This document shows positions 50,359-58,165 of a DNA stretch of 64,000 nt, in pieces; within the stretch, counting starts at the first letter, position 1; every line of letters begins with the position of its first letter. The notes beneath the pieces are model-generated. The model ran no database searches. It had not been told where the DNA came from and was given only the letters and a program-made list of their open reading frames with translations. The translations under genes and the position numbers were made by a program. This DNA comes from Hyphomonas adhaerens MHS-3 (GTDB lineage Bacteria; Pseudomonadota; Alphaproteobacteria; Caulobacterales; Hyphomonadaceae), in NCBI RefSeq assembly GCF_000685235.1, contig NZ_ARYH01000002.1:248001-312000 (forward strand), written 5' to 3'.

Positions 50359-50991
50359 TCACCTGAATTCCCAGCGGTAATCGATCTGGGTGATCTCATA
50401 GGTGTCACCAGAGGGCTCCGTATTCAACAACACATAATCATGGCGGCTTGGGTCCATCAGGCTGAACACGGTGTAGTTGGCATCCACGGCCTCAATATCT
50501 ATCCGGTCCCAGCTAGAAACCGTATCGGAGAGATGAAACGGCAGAACCATGTTGGGATCGGGTGGGACGTCGCAGTCGCCCCCATCCCATGCAAAGGTCG
50601 CCGGAAACATGAAACGTCTGTCGATATCACTGGCGGGCACCGAAGGCTCAAACCCTGTCGTGTAGCCCGCACATTCATGTTGTTCCGCGTATACGAAGAA
50701 GAAAGTTGGCGCCATCATGTCCGCCACCGCAGCACCGCGTCTCAGGCGTTCTGAGAAGGTATTGATGAAGGCTAGCCGGTCATACATACCGGGGTCGTCA
50801 AAATCGTCCGGTGACAGTTCTGCGAAGGACGGGTCAGATTTTGCGCTGTCTTGCACCACCGCCGCTTCTTCTATTGTTCCAGGTTGCACCGTCGCCGCCT
50901 CTTCCATTGCTTCCGGCGGTTCAGCCTTTGCACAGCTGGCAAGGCAAACACCAAATGCACCAATCGCAGCAAGCATCCAAAATCTCGACAT
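50359..50991 (-). CDS. Putative lipoprotein of unknown function
   Basis: 210 aa from MSRFWMLAAIGAFGVCLASCAKAEPPEA: a lipoprotein signal peptide with lipobox LASC, then an acidic Ala/Glu/Val-rich linker and a globular C-terminal domain with four Cys outside the lipobox (HECAG, GGDCDVPP and neighbours). No family recognised. It lies 10 bp downstream of a membrane-protein gene on the same strand. Confidence 0.7.
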   Translation of the reverse strand: MSRFWMLAAIGAFGVCLASCAKAEPPEAMEEAATVQPGTIEEAAVVQDSAKSDPSFAELSPDDFDDPGMYDRLAFINTFSERLRRGAAVADMMAPTFFFVYAEQHECAGYTTGFEPSVPASDIDRRFMFPATFAWDGGDCDVPPDPNMVLPFHLSDTVSSWDRIDIEAVDANYTVFSLMDPSRHDYVLLNTEPSGDTYEITQIDYRWEFR

Positions 50992-51001
50992 GGGCTGCTC
51001 C

Positions 51002-51472
51002 TCAAGCACGCTTATGATTGTAAAACACTGACTGATGCCACGCGACCAACGAGGCGGGAACAGAGATCAATCCGTATTGCCAGGATATGTCGGCCCAGCC
51101 ATTCTGGAACTCGAAGAAATAGAACTCCACCCAGATGGCAACCGCCTGAACAGCAATCAGAAACAACAGCAAAGACGAGATGAGCCCCAGCCTCAATACT
51201 CTGACAATTGCGAGCAAAACTGCTCCGCCAATCAGGGCGACAACCAGCGCCACCACAAAGCTGAGGACCGCGATATAGGCGAGCTCCAGACCGAACGACC
51301 TCGCAGCGACGGCGACAAGCGCGGCATGCGCCAGTGCAGCGAAGGCGGCCGTCGCCACAGCCGCTGGCCAAAGGCGCCGGAACAAGGATGACGTTGAGTG
51401 TACTTCAGTCGTATTGACCGCTCTATTGTGAAGTTGTGTTTTTGAGTCCTTCAAATTCCGTTCGTCCTTCAA
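51002..51472 (-). CDS. Four-helix membrane protein of unknown function
   Basis: 156 aa: a polar N-terminal 30 residues, then four helices (AAVATAAFAALAHAALVAVAA, YIAVLSFVVALVVALIGGAVLLAIV, LISSLLLFLIAVQAVAIWVEF and a shorter last one near ISVPASLVAW). Not recognised. Upstream of, and probably co-transcribed with, the lipoprotein gene. Confidence 0.65.
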   Translation of the reverse strand: MKDERNLKDSKTQLHNRAVNTTEVHSTSSLFRRLWPAAVATAAFAALAHAALVAVAARSFGLELAYIAVLSFVVALVVALIGGAVLLAIVRVLRLGLISSLLLFLIAVQAVAIWVEFYFFEFQNGWADISWQYGLISVPASLVAWHQSVFYNHKRA

Positions 51473-51495
51473 AAATGTCGGTTAGCGCAATGGCT

Positions 51496-51882
51496 TTACG
51501 CCGACCCTTGATCGTCCTCTAATTCACCGAGAAACGCTGCCGTCATTTCGCGCAGAGCTGTATCGTCATAAGTTTTTTCAAGCGCGCGCATAGCACTTAC
51601 TATTGCGGCTGGTGTGGGAGCTACATCGCCACAATGCTCATAGGCCTGCGCGATGAAGTTCGCCATTTCCATGAAGTCCACGCGAAAAAACCAAATGACT
51701 GGCAGCGACTCATCCGTATTCACGGACAGCGAAATGGAGCTGTCATTGTCCATGCCGCAATCGGCAAAAATGCGATCACCGAACTCCGGATGCAAAACCC
51801 GAAATCCATAGTCAGTCTGCACCGCTTCAACCCCGCATCGCTTTAAACAAGCGACAGCGTGCTCGGGCGACGCGGTGTCCAT
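51496..51882 (-). CDS. Protein of unknown function
   Basis: 128 aa from the ATG that follows AAGGATAAT; a start 48 bp upstream is also open. Sequence MDTASPEHAVACLKRCGVEAVQTDYGFRVLHPEFGDRIF.. suggests a small alpha/beta protein that ends in an acidic helix (FLGELEDDQGSA). Not recognised. Soluble and acidic like many immunity proteins, which is the only hint of its role. Confidence 0.6.
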   Translation of the reverse strand: MDTASPEHAVACLKRCGVEAVQTDYGFRVLHPEFGDRIFADCGMDNDSSISLSVNTDESLPVIWFFRVDFMEMANFIAQAYEHCGDVAPTPAAIVSAMRALEKTYDDTALREMTAAFLGELEDDQGSA

Positions 51883-52018
51883 ATTATCCTTCACGCTCGG
51901 TCCCCAAGAAAAGTAATGTGGCTGTGACAAATGCTTTGAAGCTCAATGACTCTCCCCCTCTTCCATCACCCAAGCCGGTGATCTGACACCTTGCCGCTCT
52001 ATCGAATTCGGCGTTGCG

Positions 52019-52345
52019 TTACGTGTCTTCTTTAAGTGCGACGATCAGATCGAAATCCGTCACGAACTGATCAATAAATTGTTTCATCTCCGAAGGCGTC
52101 TCGTCTTCCAGTCCGCAATGCATGGACTGTATGACATTCGCTGCCCCCTCATCCGCTGTCTCAAGGCACAGGTAATTTCCTGCTGCATCTTCAAATATTC
52201 CAATCCCGCTCGCCGGATTGATATAGGCCCAATCCTGCTCGTTCACCCTGGGCAAGGCCAGGTTATAGATATGGTCCGCCAGAACGCCGTTAGGGGTATA
52301 GTCACTCCAAGAGGCTTCCGGACGTATATCAAAATGCCTGAACAT
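52019..52345 (-). CDS. Protein of unknown function
   Basis: 108 aa, acidic, soluble. The centre reads WAYINPASGIGIFEDAAGNYLCLETADEGAANVIQSMH, reminiscent of, but not convincingly, SUKH-type immunity proteins. It is divergent from the plus-strand gene at 52.47 kb and is the first gene of the minus-strand run. Confidence 0.6.
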   Translation of the reverse strand: MFRHFDIRPEASWSDYTPNGVLADHIYNLALPRVNEQDWAYINPASGIGIFEDAAGNYLCLETADEGAANVIQSMHCGLEDETPSEMKQFIDQFVTDFDLIVALKEDT

Positions 52346-52469
52346 GCATCCCTCCCTCGGGCAAACATACCCGCTTGAAAGGTAACAAATTATGGCGATC
52401 TGCGCCTTTATCTCGTCAACTTGTCCGGACTAGTTTAACGCCGAAGTCAGGAAAGCGATTCAAGACACC

Positions 52470-52781
52470 ATGAAGACGGAAGACGCATTCGCATTGTTCG
52501 AACACGAGTATGACGCCGATGATGGCCTCTTCACGAAATTCCGGATGAGCGACGATGTGGAGACTGAGCGGCTCGAACACTTCCTGAAGGCACTGACCGT
52601 CCTCTCTGAACACTATGAAGGACAAACGCATGTCGAGAAGCAGATGGCCCATCGGGTGATGTCGTTCCGCGACACGCTGTCGGCCAGCGCGAGCCACTGG
52701 AAAGTCAGCCGCCCGGAAGGCCTCACAATACAGATGACCACAAAACTCATCATTGCTTTCAGCCATGTGTTTGCCGGGTGA
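52470..52781 (+). CDS. Small helical protein of unknown function
   Basis: 103 aa, MKTEDAFALFEHEYDADDGLFTKFRMSDDVETERLEHFLKAL.., predicted mostly helical, acidic, without signal peptide. Its stop overlaps the next gene (GTGA), so the two are probably translated together. Not recognised. Confidence 0.6.
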   Translation: MKTEDAFALFEHEYDADDGLFTKFRMSDDVETERLEHFLKALTVLSEHYEGQTHVEKQMAHRVMSFRDTLSASASHWKVSRPEGLTIQMTTKLIIAFSHVFAG

Positions 52782-52783
52782 TC

Positions 52784-53191
52784 ATGTCAAAATCGAGCAA
52801 ACTGATCACGCACTTTGAGGACTGTGCCTATCTCAAATCCTATTATGGTATGTCGCGAGATATCTATGTTTACCAAGACCATGTGGAGATCATCTTCAGG
52901 ATCATTCTCAACGATCATGTCAGCTTTAGCTTTAAGCGTGTAGGCGCACATGATGATGCCGTTATTGCTAGCCTTAGAAAATATGTTGAACGCTCGACTT
53001 ATCTGGAAGCCGGTCTGCCATACAGCTCCAAAGCCGTCATGAATTCGGCAATCAAAGGCTTTATTGGAGATGTCTTGAATGATGCCGTCCCCATGCCGGA
53101 CAAGACTTATGTATTTGCGGGCGACAAAGCACGTCTGAAACTTTTCCTGGAAGACGAAGACTGCGCCTTCATTTGGGAGGATGAAGAGTGA
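52784..53191 (+). CDS. Protein of unknown function
   Basis: 135 aa from MSKSSKLITHFEDCAYLKSYYGMSRDIYVYQDHVEIIFRII; a GTG 6 bp upstream overlaps the previous stop. Beta-rich N-terminus, acidic C-terminus (LEDEDCAFIWEDEE). The stretch is visibly more A/T-rich than the housekeeping genes. Not recognised. About 195 bp after it hold no convincing gene. Confidence 0.6.
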   Translation: MSKSSKLITHFEDCAYLKSYYGMSRDIYVYQDHVEIIFRIILNDHVSFSFKRVGAHDDAVIASLRKYVERSTYLEAGLPYSSKAVMNSAIKGFIGDVLNDAVPMPDKTYVFAGDKARLKLFLEDEDCAFIWEDEE

Positions 53192-53386
53192 TTGCACGCA
53201 TGAGTACTTCATCAAGGATGTGTTGAGGGCCATGTACCGCTGTTATGTGAGGCCAAAGGGGATCAAAAATCAGCAGATATCTGCACCGGTCTGGCAGAAC
53301 GGATCGCCTTGGCATTGGGCTGGCAGATCATCAGCGATGAGGCATAACTCGGTTTTTTTTCAGCAAAGTTGATTGGATAATTTTGA

Positions 53387-53884
53387 ATGGTGATGAAGCA
53401 CAATAACCGGATGGGTGAACGACAGATACTGTATTGGCGCCCCTCAATCCCCTTCATCACCCTTATCGGCGTAATGGCGGCCGTGACCGCCTGCTCTGAA
53501 CCGACATCTCCGACCCATCAGGAAACTGACAGCTCGCCTTCGGCTGAGCCGGTGTTCACGACACCAACCGTCGAGCTTCCATTAGCAACTGGCGAGCCCG
53601 TTCTTTTCGGAATCAAATCCTGCAAGGTGTACAAATCTGCCTCCTCCGGCGGCGCGCCGGAAACCTGGACGCTCCTGTTTGAGCCCGCACCCTATCCCTT
53701 GCCACAACAATGCATCAGAGAGCGTCTCGAATTTGACGGCGAATTTATCCAGATCGAAATTGGCACCCAGGCATTGGGCGCAGGCGGATGCTGCACGACC
53801 TATGCGGCTTACCGCAGCCGCGACGGTGAGAACTGGGAGGTCCGCCCGGCGACTTCGATCACCGAGTGGCAGGTATTGGAATAA
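53387..53884 (+). CDS. Putative lipoprotein of unknown function
   Basis: 165 aa with an N-terminal hydrophobic segment ending in a lipobox (FITLIGVMAAVTACSEP), preceded by an unusually long basic leader of about 20 aa; in-frame ATG codons at 53393 and 53411 could shorten it. The mature part has a C-terminal cluster GAGGCCTTYAAYRSRDGENWEV. Not recognised. Confidence 0.6.
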   Translation: MVMKHNNRMGERQILYWRPSIPFITLIGVMAAVTACSEPTSPTHQETDSSPSAEPVFTTPTVELPLATGEPVLFGIKSCKVYKSASSGGAPETWTLLFEPAPYPLPQQCIRERLEFDGEFIQIEIGTQALGAGGCCTTYAAYRSRDGENWEVRPATSITEWQVLE

Positions 53885-53895
53885 CGAGGCGGACA

Positions 53896-54102
53896 ATGTC
53901 TGATAAAATAAAAGTCGTGCATGAGGGTCGGGGTGGCCATGTCGAATACCAAAACGTTCGGTACACAATCGATCATGTGGGCGAAGGCTGTTTCTGCATT
54001 CATTTTCCGGATGGGAAGAAGCACAAAGATCTGAAGATCCACCAGCGCGCATTGACCGCTTATGCCGAAAGTCATGACCCGAAATGGTATGTGGGCAGCT
54101 GA
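53896..54102 (+). CDS. Very small protein of unknown function
   Basis: 68 aa, MSDKIKVVHEGRGGHVEYQNVRYTIDHVG.., a compact beta-rich sequence after a GAGGCGGACA ribosome site and 11 bp downstream of the lipoprotein stop. Not recognised; coding status is likely from spacing and amino-acid balance only. Confidence 0.5.
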   Translation: MSDKIKVVHEGRGGHVEYQNVRYTIDHVGEGCFCIHFPDGKKHKDLKIHQRALTAYAESHDPKWYVGS

Positions 54103-54259
54103 AAGTTACGGTGTCTACTCTCAAGAATTATTGGGGCAACACCGTCACGCTTAAGGCCGCTTCTACCACGTCTTCACGGTTCGCACTCTCAAGAAATCTG
54201 GATCGATTCTCATCTCTGAACGTGATGATGAAGCCTCACCGAACAAAGGTCACCCTCAA

Positions 54260-54721
54260 ATGATAACAGGTAGCAGCGACATAGCGCGTCTTTTCTCACT
54301 CTTTCACGACGGCGGAATTAAGCAATACGAACTGAAGCAGGACAAGCTCATTCTTGAAGTTGCCATCTTGTATCTGGCTCAAAGGATTTCTCCGGAATTA
54401 AAGGGATTTCATGTCGAACTCGAAATTTCCGGCCCGATCAAATTCGTGACCTGGCCAGACCATGAGACAAACGAGTCGAGAACGCTGACGGATCTGGAAT
54501 TTATTATGTCCACTGATCTGCAAATCCTCGAAGCAAAAGATGATGATGGCACTGTGAAAGTCACATGTGCGCAACATGCCTTTCCGTCAGACTTTATCGG
54601 AGGCGACCTCTTTGTCCGGACACAAAGCGCAAACGTTTGGGATGCAAACCACACCTGCTATTCCATCGAATTTTTGGACAATCTTTGCAAGTCGTACTGG
54701 GAAGAATGGAGCCGTCGATAG
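54260..54721 (+). CDS. Protein of unknown function
   Basis: 153 aa, acidic, soluble: MITGSSDIARLFSLFHDGGIKQYELKQDKLILEVAILYLAQRI.., with a C-terminal CYSIEFLDNLCKSYWEEWSRR. The pattern of alternating strands resembles small immunity proteins but no family is recognised. It is convergent with the 339-aa gene, 19 bp apart. Confidence 0.6.
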   Translation: MITGSSDIARLFSLFHDGGIKQYELKQDKLILEVAILYLAQRISPELKGFHVELEISGPIKFVTWPDHETNESRTLTDLEFIMSTDLQILEAKDDDGTVKVTCAQHAFPSDFIGGDLFVRTQSANVWDANHTCYSIEFLDNLCKSYWEEWSRR

Positions 54722-54740
54722 AATACTTTGAGGTCAACAT

Positions 54741-55760
54741 TCAAACTCCGTCATGCCCCGGCCTCTTCTGCCATGCCCGCAGAAGTTTTTCCCGCTCAGG
54801 CACGTCAAACAGTTCCGGCGCGCCGAGCCCCCAGACTGTTTCAAGCATGGCACTGCCGGCAGCAGCCCACGGCCCGATCAGCCAGCGTTCTTCTTCGTCT
54901 TCCTCAAAAGCCGCATCACCATCAATTCGCTCGGCCGCATCCGAGACAGCGCGATGAGCAAGCGACAGTCCGTGGCCGACAGGTGATTTCTGATTATTCG
55001 CCGCTGTCACGACCCCGCGCATGTCCCGGTCCGGTGTACCGTCCTTTTCCGCCACCAATGCCTGCCAGCGATGCCAACCTTGAGAGGTGAGTTCTGCTGC
55101 GTCCGGGTGACGATGACTCGCGAGTCTTTCAGCACCTCCGCGATCAAGGCCGCCTGCAAAACGCAGAACCTGTTCCACCTGCTCCCCATACGGACCGAAC
55201 AGATTATGCGTCGGCATCTCCCGGACGATCTTTACCGAAACGCATCGCGTATAATTTCCACGATGATCCTGCGGCTCCAGCCTGTCCAGAACCTGCGCCA
55301 GCCAAAGCCGGCCCGGCCACCGAGCGACCGTCACATCCCGTAGGCTGTGATTCACAATGATCCATGGCGGTTCGCTGGACGGGTTCGACACCACCATCCC
55401 CTCTCTGGCATCCGCAAACCGGCCAAGCTTGTCATCTGAAAGATAGATGAAACCTGTCTCAAGCGCTTTCATGCGGTAGGCCCGCCAAGCAACGTCTTTG
55501 CCGGGAAAGTATTCGGCCACCCCCGGCATGCACCGATCAAGGTGGTCGATATCCAGAATGCTGCCGTCCGGAAGGCCGATCTCCACAATCCCTGCGAACT
55601 CACCGCTCCAGTTGGACACTTCAATCGTCCAGCCATTGCTGGCGCGGTATAGAACATCGCCCTTGATGCGCTCTTGCGGATCGTAATCAGGTACAAGCGT
55701 TATATCGCCTGTCTCGATCTGTTTCAGAACACCTAAAACATCATCTTCCGATATGCTCAT
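54741..55760 (-). CDS. Larger protein of unknown function, two or more domains
   Basis: 339 aa, soluble. The N-terminal 100 residues (VLKQIETGDITLVPDYDPQ, NGWTIEVSNWSGEF, GLPDGSILDIDHLDR) have the shape of DUF7693-like domains, a weak resemblance. The middle has WIIVNHSLRDVTVARWPGRLWLAQVLD. The C-terminus is acidic (DGDAAFEEDEEERW). Its ATG overlaps the stop of the LprI-like gene by 4 bp. No catalytic motif seen. Confidence 0.6.
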   Translation of the reverse strand: MSISEDDVLGVLKQIETGDITLVPDYDPQERIKGDVLYRASNGWTIEVSNWSGEFAGIVEIGLPDGSILDIDHLDRCMPGVAEYFPGKDVAWRAYRMKALETGFIYLSDDKLGRFADAREGMVVSNPSSEPPWIIVNHSLRDVTVARWPGRLWLAQVLDRLEPQDHRGNYTRCVSVKIVREMPTHNLFGPYGEQVEQVLRFAGGLDRGGAERLASHRHPDAAELTSQGWHRWQALVAEKDGTPDRDMRGVVTAANNQKSPVGHGLSLAHRAVSDAAERIDGDAAFEEDEEERWLIGPWAAAGSAMLETVWGLGAPELFDVPEREKLLRAWQKRPGHDGV

Positions 55761-56494
55761 TCATCCGTACTTTTATTATCTGGACACTGAAAAAGCTCGA
55801 ACTCGTCGATCAGGATCGTTGATCCATCAACTGTTTCATACGATTCGCCGATCAGGTTGCCCTGACCACCTGACTTGATCCGCAAAAAACCGGTATCCCA
55901 ACCAAATGGCGTAATTTCAACGACTCCGTTGTAACCCAGCAGAATATCTGCCGGGGGCATTTGGCTCGGATCCGCAGGAAAGCCGCCTTCTGGTGCCGTA
56001 TCTGCAAAGACACCGTCGCTATTGACGAAAAAATGGAAAACGAAACCGCTGGAAGAACAGCTCTCATACCAGGCGCCATGCAGCCAGCTGAGATCATCGT
56101 CCGTCACAGTGTCCGCCGTCACGTCATAAAGCGACTGTAATTGCGCGGTCCGCGCCTCGGTCAGCTCTGTGAGGCAGTTCAGCTCATCCTCATGGCGGGA
56201 GGTGCCGCCACTCATCAGACGATAAACGGCGGCACAATGCGCATCCTGATAACTTGTCCAGGCCGCCTGCCCCAGCTCCAGGCTTTCACTGATGTCCGCG
56301 GACTCGACCATGAAATCCTCGAACCCGTTGTTCTCGATTTTGATCTCGATAGCTTCAAGCGTTTGTTCCATTTGCGCGTCGGCCGCTTCAAACGCTTCCT
56401 GCGCCACGCACATGTCTTCCGGAAAGTCGCAAGCGGTTTCCGCGTAACTGCTCAGCGCGAACATGGACAATGCCGCAACCAATACAAATCTCAT
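55757..56494 (-). CDS. Exported LprI-like (DUF1311-type) protein with a C-terminal extra domain
   Basis: 245 aa from the ATG that starts a signal peptide (MRFVLVAALSMFALSSYAETA). The next 100 residues show the LprI/lysozyme-inhibitor pattern: Cys pairs, MEQTLEAI, LELGQAAWTSYQDAHCAAVYRLMSGGT and CLTELTEARTAQL. A further domain of about 100 residues (LHGAWYESCSSSGFVFHFF..) is not recognised. Probably periplasmic. Coupled to the 339-aa gene downstream. Confidence 0.72.
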   Translation of the reverse strand: MRFVLVAALSMFALSSYAETACDFPEDMCVAQEAFEAADAQMEQTLEAIEIKIENNGFEDFMVESADISESLELGQAAWTSYQDAHCAAVYRLMSGGTSRHEDELNCLTELTEARTAQLQSLYDVTADTVTDDDLSWLHGAWYESCSSSGFVFHFFVNSDGVFADTAPEGGFPADPSQMPPADILLGYNGVVEITPFGWDTGFLRIKSGGQGNLIGESYETVDGSTILIDEFELFQCPDNKSTDE

Positions 56495-56565
56495 GAAAAT
56501 AGTCCCCTGATAAAATGCTCGATAAGCTCGATCCGGCTCATCACGACGTAAAACAATGGCTTTTC

Positions 56566-57012
56566 CTAGGTCGGATTTGGTTCGTCTTGCAGCGGGCACC
56601 ACCGCTCGGCATCGAACCAGCCAGCCCCCACATGATCATCGGTAAACCGCGCGATGGCATGCGAGCAGATCTCGGGACCATTCCATTCCCGCAGGGATAG
56701 TCTTTGCGCTGCGATCAGGCGTTCCTGTTCTGCCGCGTCGGCAATGTCGCGTCTTATATTGCGGATCTGCGGCGCTCGGGTTTCGAACCATTCGCGCTTT
56801 TCCTCAAACCAGGCCAGGCATTCCGCGACCTGCTCCCGTGTAAGTGCAAAAAGCTCATAGGTGCGGATCTCTTCCCCAGCATCGCTCTTGAGGCAGAACC
56901 AGACATAACTGCCGTCCCAATGCGCGAGCCCGGACACCGGACCGTCATACCAATCCCGCCAGCAGATCAGGCTGATCTCATTGCCGTCCACGAATTTCGC
57001 TGCGGTGTCCAT
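56566..57012 (-). CDS. Protein of unknown function
   Basis: 148 aa, soluble: MDTAAKFVDGNEISLICWRDWYDGPVSGLAHWDGSYVWFCLKSD, rich in Trp, followed by helices (REQVAECLAWFEEKREWFE) and ending CPLQDEPNPT. Not recognised; the Trp-rich start suggests a small beta domain. Separated from the upstream zinc-ribbon gene by 1 bp. Confidence 0.65.
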   Translation of the reverse strand: MDTAAKFVDGNEISLICWRDWYDGPVSGLAHWDGSYVWFCLKSDAGEEIRTYELFALTREQVAECLAWFEEKREWFETRAPQIRNIRRDIADAAEQERLIAAQRLSLREWNGPEICSHAIARFTDDHVGAGWFDAERWCPLQDEPNPT

Positions 57013-57013
57013 T

Positions 57014-57601
57014 TCACGCCAGTCTTTTTCTCAAACGCTTCACGACCGGCTCCCGCGCCTGCTTTGTCAGAAAGACGTGAGGAATTTTCATCAGGAACGG
57101 CCAATAGATAAAATCGTCCGCCCTTCGGTGCGACGCGCAGATATAGTCTATCAGCTCCGCGCTGCTTGCACGATCAAACGCCCACAAATTCTGATTTCTA
57201 TACTCTATTTGAAAATAGGCTTCCTTTGGCCAGTCCAGAGTGTGCTTGCTACGTTTGCCACATGACTCGCAGACGAGGGTGCCTCGCCAGTCGCTTAAGG
57301 GGCGGAACTGATGTTCGGAATGCGCCCAATCGTCGATTCGATATCCGCGCGGAAGATCGCTTATCAACGGGAAGGCATTGCCCACAAGCTTATGGTAAAA
57401 GATCGCTGAATGATAATACTGCCCATTCGGATCTGCCTGCTTCAGGCAATCGAAGTGCTTCGATTTTTCAAACCAATGAAGATCATCGTTGGATTTTATC
57501 CGGACGCGCTCCGCGAATTCGAAAACGGCTTCACTTGCACATTCGGGACACGTGACAGCCACACGGTGCGGCATAACGCTATGATAGGAATATGAACTCA
57601 C
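57014..57601 (-). CDS. Zinc-ribbon protein of unknown function
   Basis: 195 aa with two Cys pairs, CPEC near residue 18 and CESCGKRS near residue 113, likely binding one zinc. Aromatic-rich between them (HSAIFYHKLVGNAFPL), basic C-terminus (VVKRLRKRLA). An internal Met at residue 10 is another possible start. First gene of a four-gene minus-strand run ending at 54.7 kb; next to the tRNA genes. Confidence 0.65.
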   Translation of the reverse strand: MSSYSYHSVMPHRVAVTCPECASEAVFEFAERVRIKSNDDLHWFEKSKHFDCLKQADPNGQYYHSAIFYHKLVGNAFPLISDLPRGYRIDDWAHSEHQFRPLSDWRGTLVCESCGKRSKHTLDWPKEAYFQIEYRNQNLWAFDRASSAELIDYICASHRRADDFIYWPFLMKIPHVFLTKQAREPVVKRLRKRLA

Positions 57602-57749
57602 CTGTACTTGCCCCCGTTCCCATCCAGCTGATCCGAGTAAATTAAGCCCGGATTGCCTGAGACGTGCTTACACGGCTTTAAGATGCAAGACTGGCGGGCG
57701 GGTTTACAGACCGAATTCGCAGCGGAAAGCCATAATGCCTTGAACAGGA

Positions 57750-57825
57750 TGGTCGGCGGGAACGGGCCCGAACCGCTGACCCTCTCGGTGTAAACGCGAT
57801 GCTCTACCAACTGGGCTAACCACTG
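57750..57825 (-). pseudogene. Decayed tRNA-Val(TAC)
   Basis: A 76-nt cloverleaf with anticodon TAC in a TTTACAC loop, GTTGG in the D loop, TTCGGGC T loop and encoded CCA. Pairing is broken: acceptor 2-71 (A/C) and 7-66 (T/C), D stem 12-23 (C/A), anticodon stem 29-41 (G/A), with a T-G at 4-69. The acceptor CAGTGGT does not match the CCCGCCG 3' strand. Probably a relic rather than a working tRNA. Confidence 0.6.
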
Positions 57826-57894
57826 GATCACGGCGCTTCTGAATGCTGTCGGACGAAAGGGGAGCGCGCGGCGTGTGCTTCACATTTGGCGGCG

Positions 57895-57984
57895 TGGCGG
57901 AGAGGAAGGGATTCGAACCCTCGATACGCGTTAACGTATACGCCCTTAGCAGGGGCGCGCCTTCAGCCACTCGGCCACCTCTCC
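57895..57984 (-). tRNA. tRNA-Ser(GCT)
   Basis: 90 nt including encoded CCA. Acceptor GGAGAGG/CCTCTCC with discriminator G, anticodon stem CGCCC/GGGCG around CTGCTAA (anticodon GCT), long class II variable arm (TATACGTTAACGCGTAT) and a perfect T arm GGG-TTCGAAT-CCC. All stems pair. Confidence 0.97.
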
Positions 57985-58165
57985 AGCGCGGACTGTCGGT
58001 CTATTGAATGGTTCGCCCAACCGCAAGCCCCCATCGTCTTATCGGCTGCGGTTGTTGGGAAATTGCCCATTTCCCGCAGCGGGCAAATGCCTTTGGCTGT
58101 ATCCGGCGACCCGTCCTGTGGTAGTTACTTATTTCCGCATCGCACAAGCTGGCTAGGCAGGACAG

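Noticed and set aside
53181-53372. 63-codon frame after the 135-aa orphan gene
   Set aside because: No ribosome site, overlaps the previous gene's end, composition random; treated as non-coding.
48000-57900. Integrated phage or integrative element
   Set aside because: No integrase, transposase, structural phage gene or direct repeat of a tRNA end is visible, although the small-gene content and the tRNA border made it worth checking.
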